Origin: Paenibacillus qinlingensis
GTDB lineage: Bacteria > Bacillota > Bacilli > Paenibacillales > NBRC-103111
Length of the DNA: 64,000 nt
NCBI RefSeq assembly: GCF_013204845.1
Contig: NZ_JABMKY010000013.1
Coordinates: 124,001-188,000 of the forward strand
Direction of reading: 5' to 3'
Part shown: in pieces, positions 43,630 to 53,503 of the stretch
Position numbering within the stretch: position 1 is the first letter of the stretch
Layout of the letters: the number at the start of each line of letters is the position of its first letter
Notes under the pieces: generated by a model
What the model was told of the DNA's origin: nothing
Database searches by the model: none
What the model saw: only the letters and a program-made list of their open reading frames with translations
Translations under genes and position numbers: made by a program

Positions 43630-45426
43630 ATGCTATCCTGGATTCGAAATGTAATTATGATTAATCGCAGTTTCAGGGTGAAGCTTATTCTCAGTTTATC
43701 CATTATTATTTTATTGGCATTCTGCTTGACCGGATATTTAACGTATCGCTACAACTTAACCCTGTTCGAGGAAGAGATCTCTAAGCAATTTACCAGTACG
43801 AATGAAGAAGCGTTAGCGAAGCTGGACCTTAAGGTGCAAGAAGTTGTTCGTATTTCACAAACTATTGTATTTAATCCATCAATTGAAAAGTTGATTTCAC
43901 GCATTAACTTAAATGAAAGCTCCGATGCCTTTGATCGTTATTATGATAAGAAGCAAATCGAAGATCAGATCTACCAACTCAAATCAGATGCACCCTATAT
44001 TACAGGAATGTACTTATATGACTTAAATGGGAATCCATCGTATTTCAGCTATACGACTTCTGCCATTAATGCTCCTGATGAGAATGTATTCAAAGTGATT
44101 CGTTCCAAAATTAGCGACACCTCGGGCGATCTCGTGTGGATTAGCGTGCCAATAGCATCGTCTATTGAGCCAAGCGGCTATAGAAATACGATCATTGTTG
44201 CAAGGTTTATGAAAAATAGTAGTTTGACGACGTATGGTGTACTCGTTATGGCTTTCGACGAATCCTTCTTCTCAGGCTCTCTCAAGGAGTTAACGAAGGC
44301 AGGCCAGGGGCAAGTGTATTTGTTTAATAAGAATAGAGAACTGTTATTTACGAATTCGCCCGTTTATTTTGATCAATTATCGGTGCTTCAAAATATGAAC
44401 CAAACGCAATTAATGGAGCATCATTTGTATGTCCAAGGAGAATCTGAAGTTACCAATTTCAAGCTCGTTAGTGGAACTTCATTAACTGAGATTCAATCTA
44501 GAAGTCGCGATTTGTTCAAAATGATTGTGTATTCTGGTTTGGTTAGTATCCTGCTTGCTAGTGTTCTCATTGTACTTTCTACAGGGAATTTACTCCGACC
44601 GCTCAAGGATTTAATGCTAGGACTCCGTAAGGTTCGCTCGGGTGACTTCGATGCACGAATTGAAATACGAACGCATGACGAGTTAGCCTATATGGGCGAA
44701 AGCTTTAATGCAATGGCCGAACAAGTAGGACGGCTAATTAAAGAAGTATATCTAACGCAATTAAGTGAGAAAGAAGCTGAGCTTAAAGCTTTGCAAGCGC
44801 AATTAAATCCTCATTTTCTGCACAATATGTTCAATGAAATTTATTGGAAGCTCTACCTGCAAGATGAAACCGAGACTGCCGCGTTGATTGCCGCCATTTC
44901 GGAGATGCTCAAATATTCCTTGATGCCAGTTCGAACGTTGACGACGGTAAAAGAAGAATTCCAGCAGATTCGTAACTATTTGAAGATACAGAAGGAACTG
45001 TTCGAAACGGATTTGGAAACCATCATACAAGTAGACGAGGATGTCATGGACGTTCAGGTGATGCGTTCACTGCTTCAACCGTTAGTTGAAAATGTATTCA
45101 TGCATGCTTTTCGCAACATGGTTTCACATAAAGTATTGATCATCAAGGCAAGCAGCCGCGACGACTTCCTGGAGATTGATGTTACCGATAATGGGTGTGG
45201 CATGGATGAGAAGGCTATTTCGCAAATATTGGGAGTTCAGGGGACTTCCTTGCCTCATCGTACAGATGGACGAGAAAGTTTAGGCGTACGAAGTGTTGTG
45301 AGAAGGATTGAGTTGGTGTATGGGTCGCCATTCCGTATGGAAATTGCTAGCGTCGTAGGAAGTGGAACCAACATGCGGCTTATTTTGCCTCTTCTAACGA
45401 ATGATGAAAGGAGAACACTGGAATGA
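43630..45426 (+). CDS. YesM-type sensor histidine kinase
   Basis: Membrane kinase of 598 residues. The first helix lies near residues 16-38 (LILSLSIIILLAFCLTGYLT), followed by an extracellular sensor region of about 260 residues, a second helix (MIVYSGLVSILLASVLIVLS), HAMP, kinase box QAQLNPHFLHNMFNEIYWKL and HATPase motifs LQPLVENVFMHAF and DNGCGMD. The in-frame ATG at 43609 lacks a ribosome site; the ATG at 43630 has AAAGGGG about 10 nt upstream. The stop overlaps the response regulator start by 4 bp. It sits between the RND operon and the inositol regulator; either could be the target. Confidence 0.9.
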   Translation: MLSWIRNVIMINRSFRVKLILSLSIIILLAFCLTGYLTYRYNLTLFEEEISKQFTSTNEEALAKLDLKVQEVVRISQTIVFNPSIEKLISRINLNESSDAFDRYYDKKQIEDQIYQLKSDAPYITGMYLYDLNGNPSYFSYTTSAINAPDENVFKVIRSKISDTSGDLVWISVPIASSIEPSGYRNTIIVARFMKNSSLTTYGVLVMAFDESFFSGSLKELTKAGQGQVYLFNKNRELLFTNSPVYFDQLSVLQNMNQTQLMEHHLYVQGESEVTNFKLVSGTSLTEIQSRSRDLFKMIVYSGLVSILLASVLIVLSTGNLLRPLKDLMLGLRKVRSGDFDARIEIRTHDELAYMGESFNAMAEQVGRLIKEVYLTQLSEKEAELKALQAQLNPHFLHNMFNEIYWKLYLQDETETAALIAAISEMLKYSLMPVRTLTTVKEEFQQIRNYLKIQKELFETDLETIIQVDEDVMDVQVMRSLLQPLVENVFMHAFRNMVSHKVLIIKASSRDDFLEIDVTDNGCGMDEKAISQILGVQGTSLPHRTDGRESLGVRSVVRRIELVYGSPFRMEIASVVGSGTNMRLILPLLTNDERRTLE

Positions 45427-46970
45427 GAAGCGGAAGAGTGTTGATCGTCGAAGATCAGTTGAATTTTAGAAAAGGGCTAGTCAAGATGCTGCAAGGTGGA
45501 GAACTGGGCTGGCAAGTGGTCGGCGAAGCGGGCAATGGGCAGGATGCCTTGGTACTGCTTGATGAGCTTAAGCCTGATTTGGTCTTAACGGATATTCGAA
45601 TGCCCATCATGGATGGTATAGAATTCGTAGGACATCTGCGGAAGAATTATCCAGAGATGATCGTAATTATTTTGACAGGATACAAAAATTTCGAATACGC
45701 ACAAGCTGCTGTAAGGCTGGGAGCGTTAGATATTCTGATCAAGCCGTGCACGGAAGACGACGTTCGTCAGATCATGAACAAAGCGTCAGAACGGTTCTAT
45801 GAGAAATATGCGCATCAGCAGAAACAACTCTTGCAAAGACAATTGCAACAAGATCAAGAGCTTCGAGCGGTAGTTCTGGACCTCCCTTATGAAATCGGCA
45901 CATTACCTGGCTTGAATCAAGCACTGTCCGGTAAAGAATTGTGGTTATTACATATGAATAATGAGGACATGGCGAATAAATCGAATGGTAAGAGAGACAT
46001 GAGCTTGCTGCAATTTGCCTTCTCGAACATTGTGGAAGAGCTTGTGAAAGGAGCGGGTCTGGAAGCCCGCCTCTTATTGGTGGAGCATGACACATTCCTC
46101 TTAGTGGCTGGCTTGCATCAGGTAGAGGAAACTTTGCAAAGCAGTATTCCAACGGCCTCCTTTGAATATTTGAAAATACGCACAAGTATGGTTTCAATGG
46201 GGATAGCGCCTCCCGTAACTGACTTGGCACAATTGTATCTGGTCACGAAAGAGGCTGTCTCAGACCCCATTAAACTTCCTTCAATAAGCGGAAGTGAAGC
46301 GGGATCAGGCATCATGCTCTCCCTTAATCAGGCGAGAGTCAGGGAGATGGAAGTTCAGCTTATGTCAGCCATTCTAGTTGGACAAGAGGACAGTCTTCAC
46401 GTGCTGCTCAATCGTGTGATACAGGAGTTGAGCCTCACATCACCTGAGGAGATGCGACTTGGTGCGTTGTCTTTGTCTATTGCAATGCACGGGACAATCC
46501 AGAAACAGTTTGATCCAGACGATCAGAATGCGCTGGCTAGGCTGCCGAACGAAATGCCGCAGATCCAGTGGACCTCGAAGGAGGTGTTGGATTGGGCAGC
46601 GCAGCAAGTGAAGCAATTCTTGCTCCAATTCAATCAATGGCAAGCGTCCAAAAGCGATAATGTGGTTGAACGTGCCATTAAATATATTGAAGAACACTAC
46701 AATGAGGAATGCCGATTGACGGACGTGGCTTCTCATATTCATTTAAATCCAAGTTACTTCAGCGTTGTTTTCAAAAAAACAACGGGAGAGAGTTTTACAC
46801 GATTCGTTACCAGGGTCCGTATGGATAAAGCGGCTTTGCTTCTGAGGAATACGGATATGAAAATATTTGAAATTGCTTGCGCCATCGGGTTTGATGAACC
46901 GAATTATTTTACGAATGTATTTAAGCAGCAGTTTCTTATGTCGCCTAAGGAGTACAGAAGTAGTAAGTAA
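45423..46970 (+). CDS. YesN-type response regulator, AraC DNA-binding domain
   Basis: Response regulator of 515 residues with receiver domain (LIVEDQLNFRKGLVKM; acceptor Asp in LVLTDIRMPIMDG near residue 55; conserved Lys in DILIKPCTEDD), a long linker and C-terminal AraC helix-turn-helix pair (CRLTDVASHIHLNPSYFSVV; IGFDEPNYFTNVFKQQF). ATGA overlap with the kinase gene shows coupling. The LacI-type gene follows after 45 bp without a visible terminator, so read-through into the inositol regulator is possible. Confidence 0.92.
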   Translation: MRSGRVLIVEDQLNFRKGLVKMLQGGELGWQVVGEAGNGQDALVLLDELKPDLVLTDIRMPIMDGIEFVGHLRKNYPEMIVIILTGYKNFEYAQAAVRLGALDILIKPCTEDDVRQIMNKASERFYEKYAHQQKQLLQRQLQQDQELRAVVLDLPYEIGTLPGLNQALSGKELWLLHMNNEDMANKSNGKRDMSLLQFAFSNIVEELVKGAGLEARLLLVEHDTFLLVAGLHQVEETLQSSIPTASFEYLKIRTSMVSMGIAPPVTDLAQLYLVTKEAVSDPIKLPSISGSEAGSGIMLSLNQARVREMEVQLMSAILVGQEDSLHVLLNRVIQELSLTSPEEMRLGALSLSIAMHGTIQKQFDPDDQNALARLPNEMPQIQWTSKEVLDWAAQQVKQFLLQFNQWQASKSDNVVERAIKYIEEHYNEECRLTDVASHIHLNPSYFSVVFKKTTGESFTRFVTRVRMDKAALLLRNTDMKIFEIACAIGFDEPNYFTNVFKQQFLMSPKEYRSSK

Positions 46971-47015
46971 GCATCAAGTGCATGACTTGCGTAGAAATCT
47001 CGGGGGGATTGTTGG

Positions 47016-48005
47016 ATGGCTAGTCGGCAAGAAGTAGCAGAACGTGCAGGTGTCTCCGTTGCCGTAGTTTCTTACGTGCTGAACGGCAAGAACAACGTCA
47101 AGATGGAAACTCGGGAGAGAGTTCTGGCAGCTATGAAAGAGTTGGGATATGAACCTAACCTTCTGGCGCGAAGTTTAAAAACGAAGAAGACGGGTCAATT
47201 GGCTGTACTCGTGAACTATCTGGGGAATCCGTTCGAAGCAGGTTTATTATTACATATTGAATCCGCTGCGAGAGAAGAAGCATTTCTAGTATTTTTCCAG
47301 AGCTATACGCCGGATACCGAAGAGCAATTGATATCATCGTTGCGCGGGCGAGTGGATGGGATTATCCTGCTTGGTCAGGAGCTGATGGCAGCGACATACG
47401 ACCGGATTTTGGAATGGGAAGTCCCTATCTTGTCTGTGACCCAAAGCCCGAATGCCCAAGATCGGGGAATACCCTATATGGATGTAGATTGGTCAGTTCT
47501 TTACAAGCAGGCTATTCAACATCTGAAGGACAATGGGCATACAAGCATCGGGTACATGACCGATACAGAGTCCTCCTCCTATCATGTGAAGAGGCTGCAA
47601 TATTTTCAACAAGCCATGTTGGCAGAGGGATTGGAGCTGCAAGAAAAAGCTTTGCTAAGCGGTGGGGGCCGATTAGAGAATGCATCTGAAGACTTTCAAA
47701 AGTTTGTGGATAAACATCCCTCAGGACTGCCTTTTAGCGCGATCATCTGCACTAATGATTTGATGGCTGCAGGTATTCTGGATGTTTGTAAGAAGAATGG
47801 CATTCAGATTCCGGAGCAGCTTGCGATTCTTGGTTCGGAGAATATTTTGATGACGACGCTTACCGAGCCCCAATTGAGTGTTATTCATTATCCAAGGGAC
47901 GAGGTTGGGAGACTTGCCATGGAAATGATGAAGGAATTAATGGAGAAGCGACCAGTGGCTGCGCGAACACTTACTGGACACCTTGTGATTCGCGGCTCGA
48001 GTTAG
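47016..48005 (+). CDS. LacI-family regulator of the inositol operon
   Basis: Repressor of 329 residues. The N-terminal LacI helix-turn-helix reads RQEVAERAGVSVAVVSYVLN with the hinge LARSLKTKKTGQLAV near residue 55; the sugar-binding core includes GRVDGIILLGQEL, AIICTNDLMAAGIL and ILGSENILMTTLTEPQLSVI. GGGGGG lies about 10 nt before the ATG. It stands immediately upstream of and co-oriented with the iol operon, whose leader carries three AGCGCT-centred operators of LacI-family type. It is therefore the best candidate for the iol repressor, a role held by the DeoR-family IolR in B. subtilis. The effector is unknown. Confidence 0.88.
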   Translation: MASRQEVAERAGVSVAVVSYVLNGKNNVKMETRERVLAAMKELGYEPNLLARSLKTKKTGQLAVLVNYLGNPFEAGLLLHIESAAREEAFLVFFQSYTPDTEEQLISSLRGRVDGIILLGQELMAATYDRILEWEVPILSVTQSPNAQDRGIPYMDVDWSVLYKQAIQHLKDNGHTSIGYMTDTESSSYHVKRLQYFQQAMLAEGLELQEKALLSGGGRLENASEDFQKFVDKHPSGLPFSAIICTNDLMAAGILDVCKKNGIQIPEQLAILGSENILMTTLTEPQLSVIHYPRDEVGRLAMEMMKELMEKRPVAARTLTGHLVIRGSS

Positions 48006-48065
48006 AATTAAACAGCTCCCATTATGTATCCGAAAGGTCCTATCACATCAGCACTAAAAAAAGCA

Positions 48066-48094
48066 TTGCGAGTCTAATAAAAATGCTGTATGAT
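48066..48094 (+). promoter_or_regulatory. Sigma-A promoter of the iol operon
   Basis: TTGCGA (48066-48071), 17-bp spacer, TATGAT (48089-48094). The first operator begins 5 bp after the -10, so a bound repressor would cover the transcription start. Confidence 0.75.
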
Positions 48095-48098
48095 CGGA

Positions 48099-48156
48099 TT
48101 AAGCGCTTAACCCATCCTGGGGCGAGCGCTTAAAGATTAGAAGATTAAGCGCTTAA
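48099..48156. promoter_or_regulatory. Three phased LacI-type operators upstream of iolD
   Basis: Perfect palindromes TTAAGCGCTTAA at 48099-48110 and 48145-48156 flank an imperfect copy, GAGCGCTTAA at 48124-48133. Their centres (48104.5, 48127.5, 48150.5) are exactly 23 bp apart. LacI-family proteins typically bind CG-centred palindromes of this kind, and the LacI gene directly upstream is the likely binder. Confidence 0.8.
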
Positions 48157-48180
48157 CCTCTGAATGGAAGGGAGATTTAC

Positions 48181-50046
48181 ATGCGTACAATTCGACTTAC
48201 AATGGCACAAGCATTACTTCGCTTTCTAGATCAGCAATACATATCCATCGATGGACAGGAGACTAAATTTGTTCAAGGTGTCATGGGGATATTCGGACAT
48301 GGCAATGTAACTGGGATTGGAGAAGCATTGGAGTACAGTGCAGGTGACCTTACGTATATACAAGGCAAGAATGAGCAAGGAATGGTCCACGCTGCAACCG
48401 CTTACGCGAAGCAAAAGAACCGCAAACAAATTTACGCCTGCACTACCTCCATTGGGCCAGGTGCACTCAATATGGTAACGGCTGCGGCAACTGCTACCGT
48501 CAACCGCATTCCGGTACTACTGCTGCCGGGAGATAATTTTGCTTCGAGACAGCCGGATCCCGTATTGCAGCAGCTTGAGGTCACGAACGATTATACGGTA
48601 TCTGCGACCGACGCATTCAAGTCAGTGAGCAAATACTGGGATCGAATCGTTCGTCCTGAGCAGTTGATGAGCGCTGCTACCCAAGCGATGCGGGTGTTAA
48701 CGGATCCTGCGGAAACAGGAGCGGTGACCTTAGCGCTTCCCCAAGATGTGCAGGCGGAAGCCTATGATTATCCGGAAGCTTTTTTCGATAAGAAAGTTCA
48801 TTATATCGATCGTCGTCCAGCGGCTCAGGAAGCTGTTGGGCGAGCGGCAGCAGTGATCTTAGGTAAGAAGCGTCCGCTAATTATTGCTGGCGGCGGTGTG
48901 CTCTATGCGGAAGCAACGAAGGAGCTGGCAGAGTTTGCCGAAGCGTTCGGCATTCCCGTTGCGGAAACGCAAGCTGGGAAAAGCTCGCTGCCTTGGAATC
49001 ATGCGCTGCATGTCGGCGCGATTGGCGTGACTGGAGCACTCGCTGCGAACAAGCTAGCGAAACAAGCAGATGTCATTATCGGTGTGGGGACGCGGTATTC
49101 CGACTTTACTACAGCATCCAAATCCGCTTTTGAGCAGGACGATGTGCAATTTATTAATATCAATATCAGCGGCTTCGATTCTTCGAAGTTAGGCGGGCTT
49201 TCGATTACGGCTGATGCGAAGGAAGCACTTCACTTGCTGCGCGGAGCCCTGACATTCCTTGATTATTCAAGCAACTACGAGACGGATTACATAGCAACTT
49301 TGAAAGACGAATGGGATCGTGAAGTGGATCGTTTGTACCAAGCAGAGTGTGCAGAAGGCTTTGCTCAGACACACGCGCTTGGTGTGATCAATGAAACAAT
49401 TGACACTTCCTCGGTTGTTGTTTGCGCAGCGGGAAGTTTACCTGGCGATTTACACCGTTTATGGCGTTCAAATGAGCCCAAAACGTACCATATGGAATAC
49501 GGCTTCTCTTGTATGGGATATGAAGTAAGCGGCGCCTTCGGCGCAGCTTTGGCGGAACCGGGGCGTGAGGTGTATGCGATCGTCGGAGATGGCAGTTACT
49601 TAATGCTTCATTCGGAATTAGTGACGAGCTTGCAAGAAGGTCAGAAATTCACGATCCTACTGTTCGATAACCATGGCTTCCAATGCATTCATAATCTGCA
49701 GCGCAGTCAAGGCAGCGAAGGCTTCGGGAATGAATTCCGATATCGGGAAACGGGGACGCGTAAGCTCACAGGAAACTATATGCCGATTGACTTCGCAGCA
49801 CATGCGCGCAGTTTGGGAGCAAAGTCATACAAGGCGACTAATCCCGAAGAGCTTAAAGCAGCGCTGCTGCAAGCGAAAGCAGAAACAGTGACAACCTTGA
49901 TTGAAATCCCTGTCGTACCTGGTACAAACACAGGCGGCTATGAGTCATGGTGGAACGTTGGCGTACCTGAAGTTTCGGAGAGTGCTAAAGTATTGGCAGC
50001 CCATGAAGAGATGAAGAAAAACATACAAGCGGCTAAAACCATTTAA
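48181..50046 (+). CDS. iolD: 3D-(3,5/4)-trihydroxycyclohexane-1,2-dione acylhydrolase
   Basis: Thiamine-diphosphate-dependent ring-opening enzyme of inositol catabolism, converting the trihydroxycyclohexane-dione to 5-deoxy-glucuronate. It has 621 residues, close to the usual IolD length. N-terminal pyrimidine-binding part includes GIFGHGNVTGIGEALEY; the central domain has IIAGGGVLYAEA; the C-terminal ThDP/Mg motif GDGSYLMLHSEL with the later NHGFQCIHN begins near residue 468. AAGGGAGA precedes the ATG by 6 nt. It is the first gene of a seven-gene iol operon, in the order D-E-C-A-J-G-B. Confidence 0.95.
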   Translation: MRTIRLTMAQALLRFLDQQYISIDGQETKFVQGVMGIFGHGNVTGIGEALEYSAGDLTYIQGKNEQGMVHAATAYAKQKNRKQIYACTTSIGPGALNMVTAAATATVNRIPVLLLPGDNFASRQPDPVLQQLEVTNDYTVSATDAFKSVSKYWDRIVRPEQLMSAATQAMRVLTDPAETGAVTLALPQDVQAEAYDYPEAFFDKKVHYIDRRPAAQEAVGRAAAVILGKKRPLIIAGGGVLYAEATKELAEFAEAFGIPVAETQAGKSSLPWNHALHVGAIGVTGALAANKLAKQADVIIGVGTRYSDFTTASKSAFEQDDVQFININISGFDSSKLGGLSITADAKEALHLLRGALTFLDYSSNYETDYIATLKDEWDREVDRLYQAECAEGFAQTHALGVINETIDTSSVVVCAAGSLPGDLHRLWRSNEPKTYHMEYGFSCMGYEVSGAFGAALAEPGREVYAIVGDGSYLMLHSELVTSLQEGQKFTILLFDNHGFQCIHNLQRSQGSEGFGNEFRYRETGTRKLTGNYMPIDFAAHARSLGAKSYKATNPEELKAALLQAKAETVTTLIEIPVVPGTNTGGYESWWNVGVPEVSESAKVLAAHEEMKKNIQAAKTI

Positions 50047-50067
50047 CTAAAAAGAGGTGACCTAACG

Positions 50068-50976
50068 ATGGAGGAACTACCGTTTAAGCTAGGCATACAT
50101 CCGATTAATTGGGTGGGGGAGGACGTCAAGGAACATGGCGCTGATACCACATTTGAACAGATCGTAGATGAGATCCAGAAGCTGGGATTGACGGGAACGG
50201 AGATGGGGCGCAAATATCCGACCGATATCAACGTGTTGAAGAAAGAACTATCAGACCGAGGTATCGGGCTTGTATCCCAGTGGAAATCAGTCTTGTTCTC
50301 GGATCCCGCTTATAGAGAAGAAGAATTGGAAGCTTACCGCAAGCATGTGCTATTTCTGAAAGAAATGGGCAGCACGGTAATCTCTACAGCAGAAGTCGGG
50401 GGTTCTCTCCATTTTGATCCGCGTCGTACGCCGAATGAGAAAGAAGTTCTTCGCCTCGATGAAGCAGGCTGGCAGAGTTTAGCGGAAGGGTTAAACCGTG
50501 CGGGAGCTATTGCAGCTGAACATGGGCTGAAGCTAACTTATCACCATCACGGTGGGACGGTCGTTGAATCACCGGAAGAGATCGATCGCTTAATGGAGCT
50601 AACCGATCCTTCGTTAGTCTACCTACTGTTTGATACAGGGCACACCTACTACGGTGGTGGAGATCCATTGACTGTATTGCGCAAACATTACAACCGAATT
50701 GCCTATATCCATTTGAAAGATATTCGACAAGCAGTACTTGATGAAGCGCGTGCGGAGCAGGTCGATTTCGTAACTTGTATTCGCAAAGGTGTGTTTACCG
50801 TACCAGGGGATGGCTGCCTTGATTTTGCACCGATTTTCAAAGAGTTATTGGGTCGTGAATACACCGGATGGGCGATGCTCGAAGGCGAGCAAGACCCTGC
50901 AACCCATAATGCTTACGAATATGCAAAAAACGCACTGAACTATATAAATTCCTTATTAATTAAAGAAAGTAGGTAA
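50068..50976 (+). CDS. iolE: Inosose dehydratase
   Basis: TIM-barrel enzyme of 302 residues that dehydrates 2-keto-myo-inositol to the trihydroxycyclohexane-dione substrate of IolD. Family features are LGIHPINWVGEDV at the start, GTEMGRKYPTD, LTYHHHGGTVVESPEEIDRL and LLFDTGHTYYGGGDPL, which contain metal ligands. AGAGGTGA precedes the ATG. It lies 21 nt after iolD and 7 nt before iolC. Confidence 0.95.
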   Translation: MEELPFKLGIHPINWVGEDVKEHGADTTFEQIVDEIQKLGLTGTEMGRKYPTDINVLKKELSDRGIGLVSQWKSVLFSDPAYREEELEAYRKHVLFLKEMGSTVISTAEVGGSLHFDPRRTPNEKEVLRLDEAGWQSLAEGLNRAGAIAAEHGLKLTYHHHGGTVVESPEEIDRLMELTDPSLVYLLFDTGHTYYGGGDPLTVLRKHYNRIAYIHLKDIRQAVLDEARAEQVDFVTCIRKGVFTVPGDGCLDFAPIFKELLGREYTGWAMLEGEQDPATHNAYEYAKNALNYINSLLIKESR

Positions 50977-50983
50977 TCCGATT

Positions 50984-51994
50984 ATGGCCTATGTGACGTT
51001 TCCAGAAGCAAAAGAGCTTGATTTCGTAGCTATCGGCAGATTATGTATCGACTTAAACGCGAACGAAATTCACCGTCCAATGGAAGAGACGATGACATTC
51101 ACGAAATATGTTGGCGGATCACCGGCCAATATTACGATCGGCATGTCCCGATTAGGAATGAAGACGGCTTTTATCGGCAAAATCGCGAATGACCAAATGG
51201 GCCGCTTCATTGCTACCTATTTAGAGAACAACGCGATTGATACTAGCAATGTTGTAACAGATCGTACGGGAGCTGTGACGGGGTTAGCTTTTACAGAAAT
51301 CAAAAGCCCGACGGATTGCAGTATCCTGATGTATCGCGATAATGTAGCTGATTTGAAACTAACACCTGATGAAGTTCAGGAATCCCTGATCGCAAGGGCG
51401 AAAGTATTGCTGATATCCGGTACTGCTCTAGCTCAAAGTCCATCACGCGAAGCGGTGTTTCAAGCACTGAATTATGCGAAGAAGCATGGGGCGATCATCG
51501 TGTTTGATCTGGATTATCGTCCCTACACATGGACATCTCCTGAAGAGACGGCTGTGTACTATAATCTAGCTGCTGAGAAATGCGACATCATTCTCGGTAC
51601 GCGCGAAGAGTTCGATATGATGGAGAAATTTGAGCATAATCCGGAAAAGGATGACCACATCACGGCTGCCAAATGGTTCGATTATTCGGCGAAGATTGTC
51701 ATTATCAAGCATGGCAAAGACGGTTCTATCGCTTACACACGGGATGGTGTCGGTCATCGCGCGAAGAGCTTCCCAGCTAAAGTAGTTAAGACTTTCGGTG
51801 CTGGTGATTCATATGCAGCAGGCTTTATCTATGGGGTTATGCAAGGTTGGACGCTGGAGAAAAGTATGGAATACGGAAGCGCAGCTGCGTGTATCGTTAT
51901 TTCTAGCCATAGCTGTTCAGATGCAATGCCAACTGCTGCGGCAGTGGATGATTATATTGAACGTTGCAATCGCGGAGAAATCACAGCCTCATAA
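50984..51994 (+). CDS. iolC: 5-dehydro-2-deoxygluconokinase
   Basis: PfkB/ribokinase-family kinase of 336 residues that phosphorylates 2-deoxy-5-keto-gluconate. The substrate-side signature GGSPANITIGMSRLGMKTAF is at about residues 44-63, and the ATP-side signature with the catalytic Asp, FGAGDSYAAGFIYGVMQG, is near residue 274. The length is that of monofunctional IolC. AGTAGGT is about 8 nt before the ATG. Confidence 0.94.
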   Translation: MAYVTFPEAKELDFVAIGRLCIDLNANEIHRPMEETMTFTKYVGGSPANITIGMSRLGMKTAFIGKIANDQMGRFIATYLENNAIDTSNVVTDRTGAVTGLAFTEIKSPTDCSILMYRDNVADLKLTPDEVQESLIARAKVLLISGTALAQSPSREAVFQALNYAKKHGAIIVFDLDYRPYTWTSPEETAVYYNLAAEKCDIILGTREEFDMMEKFEHNPEKDDHITAAKWFDYSAKIVIIKHGKDGSIAYTRDGVGHRAKSFPAKVVKTFGAGDSYAAGFIYGVMQGWTLEKSMEYGSAAACIVISSHSCSDAMPTAAAVDDYIERCNRGEITAS

Positions 51995-52025
51995 CGACTT
52001 ATCAATCTAAAGGAGCGAAATCGCA

Positions 52026-53471
52026 ATGACACATACATTAAAAAACTGGATTGGCGGCGAATGGGTCGCATCATCCGCAACACAAACAGAAGCTGTATAT
52101 AATCCCGCAACAGAAGAGATTCTTGCCTATATTCCCATTTCCACTAAAGAAGAAGTAGACCAAGCGGTTCGTAATTCGCAAGAAGCTTTCCAATCATGGA
52201 GCCGTACACCTGTGCCGAAGAGAGCTAGAGTCTTATTCAAATACCAACAGCTTCTCGTTGATCACTGGGAAGAGCTCGCACGCATCGTGACGAAAGAAAA
52301 CGGTAAAAGCTATTCCGAGGCGTATGGTGAAGTACTTCGCGGCATTGAATGTGTGGAGTTCGCTGCTGGCGCACCTACCCTGATGATGGGCAAACAGTTG
52401 CCAGACATTGCTTCCAACCTGGAGTCAGGAATGTACCGTTATCCAATCGGAGTAATTGGCGGCATCACGCCATTCAACTTCCCGATGATGGTACCATGCT
52501 GGATGTTCCCACTTGCGATCGCATGCGGCAATACGTTCGTCTTGAAGCCGTCGGAGCGTACGCCGCATTTGGCTAATCGCCTTGCCGAATTGTTCCACGA
52601 AGCTGGATTGCCAGCAGGTGTGCTGAACATCGTTCATGGCGCGCATGATGTCGTGAATGGACTTCTAGAGCACAAAGATATTAAAGCCATTTCGTTCGTT
52701 GGCTCTCAACCGGTAGCTGAGTATGTATACAAAACGGCTGCCGCCAACGGGAAACGTGTTCAAGCACTTGCTGGCGCGAAAAATCACTCTATCGTCATGC
52801 CGGATGCGAACTTATCCATTGCGGTGAAGGAAATTACGAATGCGGCTTTCGGTTCAGCAGGCGAGCGTTGTATGGCTTGTTCCGTAGTGGTCGCAGTTGG
52901 CGACGTAGCGGATACGCTAGTAAGCAAGCTGCTTGAAGCGGCAGATGCGATTACGATTGGCAACGGAAATGATGAAGGTGTGTTCTTAGGTCCTGTTATT
53001 CGCGGCTCGCACAAGGAACGTACATTGAAATATATTGAAATCGGTGGAAATGAAGGCGCGATTATGGTTCGTGATGGTCGTAAAGACGCCGCTGTTTCCG
53101 AAGCGGGCTACTTCGTAGGACCGACAATCTTCGATCAAGTGCAATGCGAGATGAAAATTTGGGAAGACGAAATTTTTGCTCCTGTGCTTTCCATCGTTCG
53201 TGTAGCAACACTTGAAGAAGCGATTGAGCTTTCCAACCGCTCAGAGTTCGCAAATGGCGCATGCTTATTTACGCAAGATGGCAGCAATGTACGCCAATTC
53301 CGTGAAAACATTGAAGCGGGGATGCTTGGTATTAATCTTGGCGTACCTGCCCCAATGGCATTCTTCCCATTCTCTGGCTGGAAAAAATCCTTCTACGGCG
53401 ATTTGCATGCCAACGGTACGGATGGCGTGGAATTCTATACGCGTAAAAAGATGGTAACCGCTCGCTGGTAA
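52026..53471 (+). CDS. iolA: Methylmalonate-semialdehyde dehydrogenase (CoA-acylating)
   Basis: NAD-dependent aldehyde dehydrogenase of 481 residues that turns malonic semialdehyde (or methylmalonate semialdehyde) into acetyl-CoA (propanoyl-CoA). The catalytic Cys is in GSAGERCMACSVV near residue 282; TPFNFPMMVPCWMFPLAI is the nucleotide-site motif typical of the MMSDH branch, as is PFSGWKKSFYGDLHANG at the end. AAAGGAG precedes the ATG. It is placed inside the operon between iolC and iolJ, whereas in B. subtilis iolA leads the operon. Confidence 0.94.
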   Translation: MTHTLKNWIGGEWVASSATQTEAVYNPATEEILAYIPISTKEEVDQAVRNSQEAFQSWSRTPVPKRARVLFKYQQLLVDHWEELARIVTKENGKSYSEAYGEVLRGIECVEFAAGAPTLMMGKQLPDIASNLESGMYRYPIGVIGGITPFNFPMMVPCWMFPLAIACGNTFVLKPSERTPHLANRLAELFHEAGLPAGVLNIVHGAHDVVNGLLEHKDIKAISFVGSQPVAEYVYKTAAANGKRVQALAGAKNHSIVMPDANLSIAVKEITNAAFGSAGERCMACSVVVAVGDVADTLVSKLLEAADAITIGNGNDEGVFLGPVIRGSHKERTLKYIEIGGNEGAIMVRDGRKDAAVSEAGYFVGPTIFDQVQCEMKIWEDEIFAPVLSIVRVATLEEAIELSNRSEFANGACLFTQDGSNVRQFRENIEAGMLGINLGVPAPMAFFPFSGWKKSFYGDLHANGTDGVEFYTRKKMVTARW

Positions 53472-53503
53472 CAGCGAGTTTCCGACAGAAAGGAGCGATT
53501 GGT

